Source: Acanthopleura granulata
Lineage: Eukaryota > Mollusca > Polyplacophora > Chitonida > Chitonidae
DNA length: 64,000 nt
Assembly: GCA_016165875.1 (NCBI GenBank)
Contig: JABBOT010000012.1
Span: 14,883,168 to 14,947,167, forward strand
Reading direction: 5' to 3'
Shown: piece after piece, positions 12,701 through 25,100 of the stretch
Layout: each line of letters starts with the position of its first letter
Numbering within the stretch: position 1 is the stretch's first letter
Made by a program: the position numbers and the translations under genes
The notes under the pieces: model-generated
What the model saw: only the letters and a program-made list of their open reading frames with translations
Told to the model about the DNA's origin: nothing
Database searches by the model: none

Positions 12701-13460
12701 AAACTGAGAAAGTTTTGTCAGAGGTTCTTTAATTTCTTTGATCCTGTGACAGGTATTTCTGGGAGTTGGTGCTTGGCTGGTCCTCAAGTCTTCAGAAAAG
12801 GTTGTTGTTATTCACCACTGGCAGTGACCGGATTCCTATTGGTGGGATGGCTGAGATGACCTTCAAGATCACCAAGGTCGAGGACACTAGTCTGTAAGTA
12901 TACACCATTTGGTCTCTGGTTCCACATTGTCCACCCAAATGTTAGAGAATCACACGAACCATTTCAATCAGTAAGGCCTGTTGTAATTTCATGTTTCAGT
13001 ACATTTACTTGGTTTTCAAATTAATAGGAAGAAATAAAAGTCTTTGTCTGCCAGTGTCGTGAGATGTTTTACTTGACTGTACAGTTGTGAGGCCTGGCAG
13101 TCATTTCTCCTAACCATAATTTCCATCAATTACACCATCTGTTGCTGTTAGGAATTGTGTGAGGATTGTAGTTTTTTGTAAGGAATTTTTATTTACAGTT
13201 TTTGATTTAGAGAATCATGGCACAGTCAGCTGTAGTGAGAGCCCACAGGTGGCTTTGTGTTCTGGTGTAATTTATTTTATTTCTGTTAAAATTTGATCTG
13301 CGAAATAATCAAAAATGTTTTTTTTTTCATCTATGACAGATTACCGATGGCTCACACATGTTTCAATCAACTGGTCTTACCTGCGTACAAAAATCGTAAG
13401 ATTCTGAAACAGAAGCTCGTCCTGGCCATTCAGAATGCTGAAGGATTTGGCCTGGAGTAG
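745..13460 (+). CDS. HECTD2: HECTD2-type HECT E3 ubiquitin ligase (3' part, 14 exons)
   Basis: The encoded enzyme would accept ubiquitin from an E2 on a HECT-domain cysteine and pass it to substrates. Exons: 745-854, 1258-1406, 4167-4290, 5218-5314, 5636-5743, 6480-6612, 6915-7003, 7362-7523, 9944-10018, 10437-10524, 10925-11031, 11694-11809, 12753-12893, 13340-13460. Phases join without a break to give 539 residues ending at TAG 13458-13460. Family landmarks are [64 protein letters not shown] (start of the HECT domain, about residue 205), [17 protein letters not shown], and [10 protein letters not shown] with the catalytic Cys at 13359-13361, 32 residues before the GFGLE end. The human protein is about 776 aa as I recall, so roughly 240 N-terminal residues lie outside the window. 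The third exon could instead start at 4143, adding eight in-frame residues. The donor at 11810 (GTTGGT) is weak. Family assignment is from memory but strong. Confidence 0.92.
1471..1803. repeat. 37-bp minisatellite, nine copies, intronic
   Basis: Nine exact-length units (9 x 37 = 333 bp) beginning GAAGAGTGAAGAAAAACAGT and ending GACCTGTAGGCTT. The only unit-to-unit difference I see is G or T in TAT(G/T)TGACC, in the order G T T T T G T T G. The 37-bp period is not a multiple of 3 and the reverse strand lacks stops in all frames, so long antisense ORFs (1404-1937 and 1435-1857) arise as artefacts. Confidence 0.97.
2228..2800 (+). repeat. Dispersed repeat, copy 1, with head hairpin
   Basis: Aligns by eye over most of its length with 7613-8127. 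Shared blocks include CGAACGCATAGCAATGC, AGTCATGACAATTTCC, GAGGAGAT(A/G)TGAAGTAACA and CAGTAGTGGATTTGGATCA. The left end (about 2230-2260) folds into a hairpin around GAACGCA / TGCGTT. The right end (about 2750-2790) holds inverted GAGACC / GGTCTC motifs. There is no coding capacity. A non-autonomous DNA transposon is the likeliest identity, but this is unproven. Confidence 0.65.
2802..2949. repeat. Direct duplication, about 74 bp period
   Basis: TTTTGAGGGTATTATTCTG followed by ATAGACTT(A/G)TAAAA and ACCTTTTGT(A/G)AAGC occurs at 2802 and again at 2876. The second copy continues into sequence related to 507-640. Confidence 0.75.
4360..4495. mobile_element. Foldback hairpin element, 43-bp arms (MITE-like)
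   Basis: 4360-4402 and 4453-4495 are inverted repeats matching at 39 of 43 positions; the outer ends are CACTTTCACAAAACTT and its complement. The loop is 50 bp. It lies 70 bp past the donor of the exon ending at 4290. No obvious target-site duplication is seen. Confidence 0.8.
7004..7361 (+). other. Putative U12-type AT-AG intron in the HECTD2-type gene
   Basis: After ...CTT GTT GGT GTC (ends 7003) the sequence reads ATATCCTTT, the exact consensus of a minor-spliceosome 5' splice site. The 3' end has ACTTAACT (7347-7354), a good U12 branch-site match about 10 nt before the final AG (7360-7361). Splicing here gives [12 protein letters not shown], the length expected for HECT domains. The nearest GT (7001) would delete one conserved residue. 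Confidence 0.7.
7613..8127 (+). repeat. Dispersed repeat, copy 2
   Basis: Partner of 2228-2800, in the intron after the exon ending 7523. It keeps the GAACGCATAGCAATGC hairpin head, the TGAAGTAACAATTCAGTAA block and the CAGTAGTGGATTTGGATCA block. The right end differs and carries three CCGAATACC-type motifs. Confidence 0.65.
8589..9053. repeat. 231-bp tandem duplication
   Basis: 8589-8819 and 8820-9053 align end to end: both begin ATGTATGCTGCTTAAA, share ATATCAGTTAATTATATACA and end CTGCAGGCAACAA. Each contains an internal inverted repeat, TTTGTGTTTC ... GAAACACAGAACC. Divergence is clear but moderate. Confidence 0.85.
9410..9848 (+). mobile_element. SINE family 2 copy with (CATA)n tail
   Basis: The core includes GTCAAACCCCGGACG (B-box-like), CGCTTGGCGCTCAGCGCAGA, GGACTGGTCGGCCAGG and the 3' end CAACGTTAAACCCAAG, followed by a (CATA)n run at 9820-9845. 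The region from about 9595 rightward matches the reverse complement of 63762-64000. The antisense ORF at 9396-9782 is an artefact of this repeat. The left border is uncertain. Confidence 0.7.
11872..12138 (-). mobile_element. tRNA-derived SINE family 1, near full length
   Basis: Read on the - strand it has a tRNA-like head: A box TGGCTCAATCGG, B box GAGTTCAAGTG. A core follows (GGAGCC ... CCCACCATAATGCTGGCCGCC), then the 3' end TGAGTATGGTGTAACCCAA and an (AAAT)-rich tail. It lies in the intron between exons ending 11809 and starting 12753. Confidence 0.85.
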
Positions 13461-14717
13461 GTCAGAGGTCATAGTCTTCAACTTTGGATTCAAGTCACAT
13501 TCACCTTCAAGGCATAGGTCAAATGATAGTGTTGTGACGAAATTCATGTGTGCAAAAATGGCTGTCCACACATGATATATTCACAGAGACGTGACAAAGA
13601 GTACAGTTTTATTCAGCCAAACTTTAATTTCAGACTCTGGATCTCATGTGATCTTTGGTTGTGTTACAGCTGTCAAGATATTTTTTGAACAATTACACAT
13701 TTTGTTCTCATTATCGCCACAACTATTTTTTAAAAGAACACACATTCCATTGCTCTATAACTTGATACACACATACATGGACGTTTAGTTGTGTTAAGGT
13801 AAATATTTTTGATCTGTGTCCCAGGAGACTTTTTTTAGTTTATATCATGCACACATGACACCTAGGAAAATCTCTTCAAGTATGGTTTGTAATAAGCTGT
13901 AATGGTTTGTAATAAGTTTCTGCTGTTTTATACTACATGGATTATTTTCTCATACGCTTAACCTTCTAATCCTGTCAGAATATTTGAATTGATAATATTT
14001 TGATAACCCATTAAGCATTCCTTTAGATTGTTGACTGACCATACTTCAGTGTGTCTTGCTTTAATGAAATTCTTACAGTGTATATGCTTAGCTTTTTTTT
14101 TTTAAGTGAAACATATTCAAAATCACATCCTTACTGTCACAAATCATTCCAGGAAGTTTGCACTGTTTGAAACAGAAGAAAAGCAACTTTATATGCAGGA
14201 TCTCATTCAGAAGTTTTTACTTTGACCCCCACATATATATTTCTGTGTTTTTAACTTCATGTTACTTGTTGAATGAATTTTTCGCCACAAATAACAATAT
14301 TGAACAGTTCCACATTATATTCGTATATTGTCCATTGGTTTCAAACCATGACAGCACATAAATGTTTGAATAGCCGTAGTTGACAAAGAAATTTTGTCCA
14401 CAAATGTTGTGATAGGAAGTTCTCTTTTAGCCCTTTTTTTCATGGAGTCAGCCAGTGCACATGGGGATTTCAATGTTTCTCAAGTTTTAGAATTGTAATA
14501 AGAATGGTCCTCACCTGGTTTGGAACATGTGCTGAACAGAAAATGCGTCTCCTTGTCTTGATAGATGACTTCAGCAAAATGGGCGATCCTGGAAACGGGA
14601 TATAATAAGTACTGGCTGGTATGTCCCATCTGTCTGAGCTGAGAAGGGAGGTAACTGTGTTTTCCAAGCCATGCAACTGTGACGACCGTGCAGTGCTGGG
14701 TTCCTCAAGTCATTGAT

Positions 14718-14782
14718 ATATGTTAAGTTGATTCTAACTACCATGGCAGCATACCATGGTTGTTTCAGTCAGCTTAACCTAT
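14718..14782. repeat. 65-bp imperfect palindrome
   Basis: The arms run from GTTAAGTTGATT to AATCAGCTTAAC-like sequence around a centre with two ACCATGG words. Several mismatches are present. It may be a small foldback element or a hairpin in the 3' UTR. Confidence 0.5.
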
Positions 14783-17700
14783 GTTTGCTTTATGGAACTG
14801 GGCCCAGGGGCAACTTTAACAAAACTGTAAATCAAATTTCTCATAACTTATTTTTTTCAAATGATGTTATCTAGGGCACAGTGCCGAACACATAAAAAAC
14901 ATGGTGTACAAGAAAATCACTAAGTTTTGTGAAAGGCCTGCCTGGTTGTTAGTAAACAAATGGAGTTAAACATCATTATTTCCAGTGACTGACTTGGTAA
15001 GTGTACAGCTAGTGAAATTATTAGAAAACATTTCTGCATTGTTTTATGTTAATATACATGTGGTGTTGACACAGCTTGACTGTACAATTACTGGTATGTT
15101 GTTTTATGATAATCTGTGTCCTTTGACTGTAATTTTTCTGTCTTTTGTTTTTGTCATTTTAATACAATACTCTTTACCTCACCTTTGACTTACAATTGTC
15201 TGTAAGCACATAAATGTATATACCTTGTACAGGTACGTATGACATGGAAAGCAATTTTTTTCTGTCTTTCTGTGAGAAGACTTATGTGTGTTGTTAATGA
15301 TGATATACATGCGCTGTGATGTGATCACCTAATTTTGAACTGTAATTGTTTTCCCTTGTTGACATTCTTATTGTTATCTCAATTTTTGTTAAAATGACTA
15401 CTTGATCATTCCATAGGTATGCTCCAGTCATAATTATGAAAATCTTTTGTTCTTTTATACATTATATCGCAGAACAAAGTGATTTATGGTGAAATTCAAA
15501 TCCTGTGTTCTATTTTTAATTTTGATATTGAATCAGTGCTTCATAGAATTATACCTAGAAGCCATAGTTTTTTTTATTGTTGCATTTCAGTTTGTGAGGC
15601 ATTGTAATTAATTTTAAATTGATACATAGTTTGTTAAAATATTGTTAAATTTGACACAAACTGTTTGTTACATTTTGCTGTGAATGAAATTAATACTCAA
15701 GTTCAAAGGTCATACAAGTTAAAGATTGCCATTGTCCATGATTTCCGGGTGGTTAAACAGACTGTATATGACAATGGCTAAATTGCATTCATCTTTAAAT
15801 AATCATGTTGATTGCATTGCGGAACTTTAACATTTTCTCCAGAATTCAGAGAGTTAAGTGTTCTGATTTCAATTTGAAAAAAGACAACAAAATGACTTTT
15901 CCATCCATAGTTGAACTGTAAGTCTTAGAAACAAAATAATTTAAAGTCATGAATGTGTTTCTTTTTTTTGTTTGTAGATGCTGTATAACCTTGAATGTTT
16001 ATGATGATGAAAACACTTTGAAATGCTGTCTTATTACGTTCCATCAAAACAGATGAGTTTTTTCTTTTAAATATGAAAATTGTACTGAAAAGTTAAAGAC
16101 AGTTTGAAACCTCATATTCTACTGTTGTTGAGGAAAATGGTTGAATTGGCAGATTTGCTGCATTGAAAATATATAAATGGCTGGTGTCCAAACTTGTAGA
16201 GCCCAATGTTTATATGTGATAACACGATCAGAACTAGTGAGTTTATGAACTGAGGCATAATGAATTAATAACATCATTAACACATGTATGATACTGATAA
16301 TCTTGACTGTTATGATTGGTAAGTCAGTGCATGGAGGTAAAGTATAGGAGGTGAAATATTTACCTCCATGATCAGTGCAAATATTTCCTAGCTGAGACTT
16401 AGACATGTATATTTGACTTCTGCTGTACTTCCTTTTCACCATTTATGCTGAAGTCTAATTTTCTCTCCCAGTTATGTCCTCAGAGATTGAGATCTGGTGT
16501 ATTTTTAAAGCATAATACATATATATAAAATGACTGATTTACGGAACAGAAGGCCTTTTATCAAGTGCTGGTATGGCACATTTTTGAAATGCTAGTGGGA
16601 ATTGTACAGGGCTACTGGTAACTTCTTCACCTCCAATAATTGGTGAGTGGATTGTATCCCAGCATGCATTTCTCCAGCTGGTTTATAATAAACCCATGCA
16701 GATATACAGTGTATGTATGTGGAATAACAAATCAAGCCTTACTACTGTGATACTTATAACAAGTTACATGTTGTAAATAGATGATATATTTAATCACGGA
16801 TATATACAGTAGATGATGAAAAATTAAGTAACTGCTTTAATCGAACTCTGTTACATGTGGTTATCACTGCTGCATTGTTCACCGACTGATGATATATATT
16901 TTATACACACTGAATGTTTTATTGTAACGGTACGAGGATATGTATGATATATATGTTGTACGTATTTGTACTCATTTTTGTTACACTCCACTGCTTCGTT
17001 TTTGATATAGGGAACTTCTGCTACAAAAACTATACCACATACTTTAATATTTTGGGTTTTTGATTACAGTGCATTATTAGCTCATTTGGAGACAATTTTT
17101 TCTGAACTTTACCCTATAAATGTGGAATATAATAAATGGCAGGTGTAGGATGTTCCCTAATGTTATGTTCCCTAATGTATAATGTTAGAAATGGCATGAT
17201 TTGCATCAAATGCTCATCTTTGTTGCTTTGAATATAGGAGTAACCATTTTGGATACACAAAAAGTGGCAATATAATAAGTTAATATGGTCATATGCACAT
17301 GTAGGATCAAGAATTGTGAAATTTCAATCACTGGTTTAATTTTGCCCAAATCCAAGTGATGTGAGGCTGTAATTTCAACATTACCAGTAGTTGAAATGTT
17401 TTTAAAAATGGTGGACAAACATGTAGGCCAGGCAGTCAACAGTATTTGGCCAGTATGATGTATCTGTGAAATTGATTACTTGCACTTAATTGACAGTCTT
17501 TACTGTTAATCCCTGAGGTGTTAATCCTATAAGGTGACCATAAGTTCACAGAGTAATGCAGTAGACTTAAAAGTGTATAAACTCTCTTGTCACATGGGTA
17601 AAAAAATTCTGACAGCAGTGCCTCAAGGCTGATAGAACTTTGTGTTTTTACCTGGTTTAATGTACCCATTCAAATAACTTGGCTAAAATTTGGGCTTAAG

Positions 17701-19464
17701 CAACATGAATTCCTGAGTCACAAAAGATGAAGTGTCTGTAAAGGGTCATCTTTGAATTATGCAAATCGTTATTGAGAATGAGTCAAATTTGCTTAAAAAT
17801 TTCATTATATTCATTTTTTTTTCAAGTCAATTTCAGAAACTGCTTCACTTAAGACTTTGAAATTAGGAAGATCCTTTGTATTTTGGTCATCAGCATGAAA
17901 CCTGACTGCTTTGTTGAATTGTTGTTCACTTTGCCATGATAGCCATATCTTAAGTTTACAAGACTCTCTTTTCTAAGGAGAATACAGTATGCACTGTATA
18001 TGGACACTGCTGTTTGGTACAGTCCACAGTACACTCGAGTGGTACAGTCCACACTAAGAATGGCACCTGTACAGGTAACATTTCTCAAAGAAAGAGTTTC
18101 CAGTGTACATGTTTAGTGCTACCAGTATTTTGATGGAATTTCTTGTAGTGCACATGTACATTTAAGGGTTTGTTGTTGTGTAAGTGTGTCTTCACACATT
18201 GTTTTCACTCATTCCTAAAAAATCTGTTGAAGGTGACCCAAATTTCCATCTGGTAAATGTCAACAACTATTGTTTGTGCATTCTTTGTTCTTGTTTTAAT
18301 AAAGAAATAAAAGTTGTTGCATTTCACACTGCGTTGCAGAATTACCTTGGCACGTTTCCATTTTCTTAGCAGTTTATGTTTACTGGTCCAATCAAATATT
18401 TTTTAACATCATCATGGTAGACATGTCCATAAATATTTTGATCTTGGAATAGTATTAATGTGAGTTTCAGGTTCAAAAGGTAGGTCAGTTTAATACTGTA
18501 TATGCTGAACGAAAATAAGAACTGCTTGACAAAAGTTAGTCACTTGAAATGGATAGTAACTCACAATTCTTTCTATGTGCAATATTTATTCTCAGTATGA
18601 GTCAGGTGTGACGATTGCATTTATCTAGCTATATGTTACACCATGCTGAGTGTAAGTTAGAAGATGTTTGGCGAGAAATCCGAGATATAGTAAAGAGACG
18701 GGTTATAGCTTGTAATCCCAGTCAAACATCATGTGGCGTATGTAGTCTGTATATCCAGCTCACGGTATCTTGATCCAACACCGGGTTTAAAGATAGAAAG
18801 ATACATCTATGGTAGAAGGTACTAGGTGGGAGGGAAGGCCCAAGGTACAGGGGCTCTGTGGACCATTTCGTCCCTTTTCATGGGCTAAAAACCTGAAAAG
18901 AATCTGCTGTTGTATTTCATCAAAAATTTTGTCATTTTGCCTCATTCTGAGAGTTCTGTTGATCTTAGAAATGCATCTTGAAGTTTGTCTGGGAAGAAGG
19001 ATGATGTTCTAATGGAAGTTTCAGCACTGAAATAATATTTTATGAGGTCTCTTGACCTGTAAAAATGCACAATCCAAGGAGAAATTATTTTGGTCAGACG
19101 CAGTTTGTGCTGAAGATGATTTCATCCTGTCCCAGAGTAGTCTGGTTTTGTTGGCTGAGCAAACGCTGAGATCAAGGAACAACAGCACTGAGGTAACTAA
19201 GCACTAAACAGCTGTAGCCCCACATCCAATGATGTAGATTTAAGCATCCTACATGCTAAGTTACCGGCTTCTGCTTAACTGGAAGGCTAAGCTTTTTAAA
19301 CTATGGTCAAATTTTTCCAATATCTTGGCGTTTTAAGAAACTAAGTATAATGTCTCCTCATGGAAGACACACTTAAATGCCAAAATTGATATACATAGTG
19401 CTGCCTCAATGCAACATGATATAATGAGAACACCCGCAGGCATTATGCCTCATCTTGTCACAGA

Positions 19465-19705
19465 AGACCGTGAATATTTCACATATATATATCAATGCAG
19501 CCAGCATTATGGTGGGAGGAAACCGAGCAGACACTGGGGGAAGCCTGCGACAATCCTCAGATTTCTGGCAGACCTTCCCAAGTATGGCCTGAGAGGAAGT
19601 CTGCATGAGCTAGATTTGCCCTCACAGCAAATGCAATGGTGAGAGGCACCTGGGTCATTACGCTTCACTAGCACGCTAACCTCTTCAGCCACAGAGGCCT
19701 CAGAG
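19465..19705 (-). mobile_element. tRNA-derived SINE family 1, 3' end diverged
   Basis: The - strand copy keeps the head (GAGGCCTCTGTGGCTGAA), the conserved block around TGGGTCATTACG and the core AGCATTATGGTGGGAGGAAACC (+ strand). The expected CGTAAAACACCAATC 3' end and AAAT tail are absent. Confidence 0.75.
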
Positions 19706-22155
19706 CTGATTTGATCCTGTCACCACACTGGTGGGAAGGCCGACTGGCTGCAGTTAGAACGATGCTTTAGCGGAATGAGCTTAATTATTATACATGTTCT
19801 CAAAGTAGCATCGTCACTGCACTTGTCTTCCCAGTCCACCATACTGTGAATGGAGGCAGAAAAAAAAGTTTGAAATGTGAAAGGTTTAATGCTGGCAGAA
19901 TTGGACGGAAATAACAGTTTGAAAATGTTTTACAACAGTCTGATGTTATTTCATGTGTACACATGTATTTAAAAAATCATACAACTCAGTGGAATTTCAC
20001 AAAATTCGGGATTGTCTGTCCCAAAATTCTGTTTAAGCGTGAGCATCTGTTAACTTCAATCCGAGAAAATTTGGGGGGAGCTCACATGGATTGGTCGAAT
20101 CAATATTATTTACATGTAGATATTCCATAGGCTTTTTTTTTTTTTAAGCATTAATTTTATGCATAAAAGTAGTGGATAATAAGATTCCTGAAGTTACTTT
20201 CCATCTCTATGAAAATCTGACGTAGCTTGTAATTTGACTGCTGCGCACTAACACAATCCAATCTCAATCAATATATGATCGATATACTCTAGAATATTTT
20301 AGTTGAAAGACAGCAGTCAGGTTTACAAGTGAAGAATCTTCAACATTTCTTGAAATGCATTTACATGTCCAAAACATCTGCAGTATGGCACATATCCTCC
20401 CAATGACTGCAGTAAATCATGGCTTGCTTTTTGTTGTTTTTTTTAAATCACCTGCCGAGTAGGTGCATTATCAGGCACTCCCTGAAAGCATTTCTCAGCA
20501 ATACCAAGTAAGAACAAAGGGAGCAGACTTGGGCTCTTAGTGGTTGCACACACTGGGTTTACAACAGAATTTATTTAGTGGTTCTATTTGAATCTGATGA
20601 GTTAGTGTCTGCCTTAATAGAACTGTTCTGAATAAATCATATGACCAGCATAACACAGGCCACTGGTATGGAATTACACCCTAATAAATTACATATAATT
20701 CTGAGTACCACTTCGTAACCTTCTGGGCAGTACACTGACAACTTCTTTCTTGGAATCAACACACAATTCCACTAACAACTCTATCACCCAAATGTAGCAG
20801 CTACTACACTATGAATTACATTCGGTTTTATAACAACTGAACTCTGAACTGTTGTACACGCGGCAGCTACAACATTTTCAGGCTACGACCCCTTCCTTTG
20901 CTTTGCTTTCCTTTAAGGAGTCCTCACAACAACTTCGTATAAAGCTCCATTTCTCAACAAAGCCACATGTATCAATGTATCACAAATTAACTGAATTAAC
21001 AACATGGGTTTAGCCAGGAGAGTGTCTTTCAGACATTCTATTCAGACAAAATCAACATGGGAGAAATAAGGAAAACAGGGGAAATTTTGAAAGGAGACAC
21101 TGATTTCAAATTTTGGCTAAAGCTATTATTAACAATTACAGTACTTAGTAAATGTAGCCAACAATGTATTTCATCATAAATAAGTCACCTGTTTATATAA
21201 AAATCATACTGACATCATCACTGACTGCTTCACTTTGAACAGTGTCCAGTGTCTCTCAACATGAGCCATAACAAGCAGCGTACAAAACAAAACTCTAACA
21301 CCTTTTGCCTCTCACAGTGGCTGGTGAATCCAGATCAAATCATTGACAATAGGACTCAATGCTATGCATTACTGGGGTTTACCCGCTGGAAACCCACTGT
21401 ATCGTTCCAATTTTAGCATTTGTGCTGCTGAAACCTGGACAACTACATTCACACTTTCATCTTCTTTTCTAAAGGACAGACATGCCACTTTGCCAGCTCA
21501 AAGGATGTTGCCATGTGTATCAGCATGTACAGATGTAGTCCATTAGGTAGAATCAACATATTTAACTGTTCTTTTGTCACTGGGCCAAATCTACACTGAT
21601 GCTTTCAGACATCCATGTATTTCGTTGATTGCTTGTGGCTCTAGAAAATGTCAGTTCAGCCTGCATAGAAAGTGTTTGATTTCGGTGTGTGACAGCGTCA
21701 AGCAGCCTTCTACTAAATAACTCTTCTACATGTACATGTAAAGAGTCACAGAGTTACACATCTCCACATACACAGAATTTCGCCGTACACCATCTAAAGC
21801 CATCAGTGTCACATGTATGTACTCCAAACTCCTGCCTTATCACAAGAACACGGTAGGCTGACAATCTGGTGTGTGTGCATACTGCCAACACTATTGGTTA
21901 CTACTGAAAAATGTTTTCCACAGCCTGATGTACATGCGCCCTAAAATTAAAGGGCTTACATATGTGCTGTGGTTCCAAAACGACAACAATACCCTCAAGA
22001 AGACCTATAGTTTCGCATAACTTTGAATAACTTGTATGAGGAGTTTGAGAAAGTCACTTTCTCAGCCATTGTTCTGTATGATGCATACATGTACATCTGT
22101 CTAAATCTTTCAAAGATTTTTGAAACTGAAGCAATCTGCCTAGATACATGTACAT

Positions 22156-25100
22156 CTAGGATTTCTGTAGTCTGTAATACTTTAACAAGTCTTCCACATC
22201 TTCTTCATCAGAGTCGTTGTGATCCGCCTGTGTGGTGATTGCAAGGCAACTGAATGCTGATACCATGTCCACTGAGGCCGACCTTCGCGGCGATTTCTTC
22301 TTAGACTTGTTTTGGTCGAGTATATCACTGTGGGCCAAAGTGCCCGTGGTAACATCCGAGCTGTACGCCCGTAGTTCTCCGGGCGCCCAACATTTCAGCT
22401 CTTCATTAGGGCGTATCACACATCCGTCTTCCATCATGCGAATGCAGATCTGTGCGATGTTGCGAGCATCGTCACGGCCGCAGTGCAGATTTCCCTCAAA
22501 TGTCATCCCCAGGTTCTCTAGCATGTTTGTTATCTTTGTTCGGCGACACTGATAGAAGTTTGCATACGTCTTGCGCACATTGACCCAGCGTCGGGCCCAA
22601 CTAGGGAAGGAAACGTCGCTGAGAGAACACTGCCCATTTAAGAAACGACTCATATCCCAGGGGCTGGAAAGCAAAACAAAAAACTTGCTCAGTTACATGT
22701 GAGTATGATTGGAAAATATATATATATCAATGTTGTATATAAACCAAATCAATTTTCAGAGAATTCAAATATACAAATAAATATACAAGTAAGTAAACAC
22801 CTGGCCAAAAGTATTAAAGTTTATCAATATTTATTCACAATGCAGTTTCAATGAGGAATTACGTTGTTCCATTTAACAGGATGGTGTTACACAGCAAAAC
22901 AAACAACATGGCCAGTCATCACTTTCGGAAAAGAGAGAAAGGATTCCCGAAGGCGCGTGTGTCAGTGAAACAGGCTGAATAGATAGGAGAGCAAGTGTGG
23001 TAATGAACGAAGTACTCGCCCATCTGTGGCCACAACAAAGGACTTCTTTGAACCTAGACATTGGGACTCCATCCATTTCTCCATGGACTTCAACACTGCA
23101 GGGAACGACTCGGCAGTGTCCACCTGACTCTGAAACACACGTCAATAATAACATGTAAAGCTATATGTTCAAAATAGCTGCCTTCATCATCTTAGTCATC
23201 TCTGCCACAGAATTCAAATGAAGTTGTTAAGAAGTTTTAATATGAATACAGGATCTTTAATGGAGCATCATACCTAAGGCATTCACCGTTACTCAAAAAA
23301 AAAAAAAGGCACAATTCACAGTCTTAATCCTTGCCTTAACGCTACTCAAATGCTTAATCCTTGCCATATACCCCTGCAAATATTAAAGCAGCCTGACAAG
23401 GGCAAATTCATGCATCAAATCTCATCTTGTCAGTGGTGCCTGGCTAACATCACAGGTAATATAGGTAATGTTCAAGTTGGATGGAATGGGATTGAAATTT
23501 GTCGTCCTCGCCTCTCATAGTTATTTGCAGGTCGATAACTTCGTGATTTTTTACAAACTAATTAACAACTGTTCTGTGTTACAGCTCATGCATCAGCGCC
23601 ATAAGGTTTAAAATTTCATGAAATTACAAAAACAGTGCAGAAGTTATGAACTGTTTTCACACATCAGCAGACTGCTGAGGTGACTTTGGACTGCACTGAG
23701 CCTTCATGTACATGTACTCACCTGTGTTATCCCGGTCAGATTACAGCAGAATTTACTCAGCTGCCGGTTCAACAATGGCCGACAATAACTGTGAAACTCA
23801 TCAACCTGTATCAACAGACAGTAAACAAATGCATGCCTTTATTGTCTGTGTATCGATATGTCATTGCTTCCTCACAGTTTAATGACACTTCACTTCTGGT
23901 GATCTCCGGCTTCAATCTCTCATCATGAGGTTTACCAGGTACAGGTATACATGAAGTATCCGGTTTTAACAGCAAGGGTCAACTTTCCAGTGAATGAAAG
24001 GCCTTTGATTGTTACTTGATGAGTCCAGCTACCTTGTCAACAACCTTACACTTTAGTTATATGAGTTGTAAATCACCTGCCTTGGCTTTGAATATTGTAG
24101 TGCTCCAATAACATTTGATTGTGTCCTATCGTGAACATCTGAAACTCTCATCCTTCCCTAACTATTTACCCCATATAGTTAACATTTGAATGTGTTCTAT
24201 CGTGAACATCTGAAACTCTCATTCTTCCCTAACTATTTACCCCATATAGTTAACATTTGAATGTGTTCTATCGTGAACATCTGAAACTCTCATTCTTCCC
24301 TAACTATTTACCCCATATAGTTAACATTTGAATGTGTTCTATCGTGAACATCTGAAACTCTCATTCTTCCCTAACTATTTACCCCATATAGTTAACATTT
24401 GAATGTGTTCTATCGTGAACATCTGAAACTCTCATCCTTCCCTAACTATTTACCCCATATAGGTTATGATATGGCTGACATGTCAATGTCCACAGAGAGA
24501 TAAATCTTTTTACTTTACAAACTTCTTGGCCCATTATACAACAATCAGAAGAGGTGACAAATACAAAACAATTGAATCAAGGGTAATCAGGTCCCCTGTA
24601 AGCACTTCAGTTTAAATTTCAGCCTAAGATACTCGACAGCTGTCCTTAACAAGAAGCTTAACTTGACCCCAACACAGCCCCCTCCCCCCACCCCACCTCC
24701 ATCACTCACAATATCTCACATTACTTTGTAGTGACAAGATAAAAACACAACTGCTACAGACTCACAATCTTGTTTTGTTGCACATCCACTAGAATGGCAG
24801 GAAATTCTATGATTTCATGTGTGTAGTTTTCCACATCCTCCTCACAGGTAGCCTCAAAGTCTATGACCAGAAGATAATCATAGGGAGTCTTGCTACCTTC
24901 AGGTGGATGAACTCGTGCCTTCATTAGCTTCTTACGCTTGTAATAATTCTTTATCCTCTTCTTCAGGACGTCTTTCATACCCCTGCAGGAAAATATACAA
25001 CCACTGAATACATGTGACTGAATGTTAAACTACAATTTATATAACTTATTAATTGTATTCATGGGATATGAAAATTACAGCTAATAAAAAACAGTGCAAA

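Larger units (their letters stand above)
13461..22155. other. Convergent interval between HECTD2-type and ERI1-type genes
   Basis: No coding exon is recognised. The left part must hold the 3' UTR of the HECTD2-type gene and the right part that of ERI1. The first AATAAA downstream of the HECTD2 stop that I noticed is at 16687, with others near 17131 and 18298; on the - strand a TTTATT lies near 20568. None is confirmed as a cleavage signal. It also contains a palindrome (14718-14782), a SINE (19465-19705) and short duplications (17152-17185 and 18015-18055). Confidence 0.6.

Noticed and set aside
22232..22552. 106-codon + strand ORF
   Set aside because: It is antisense to the well-supported last exon of ERI1.
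24110..24464. CRISPR-like regularly spaced repeats
   Set aside because: The 71-bp units abut without unique spacers and lie in an intron of an animal gene.
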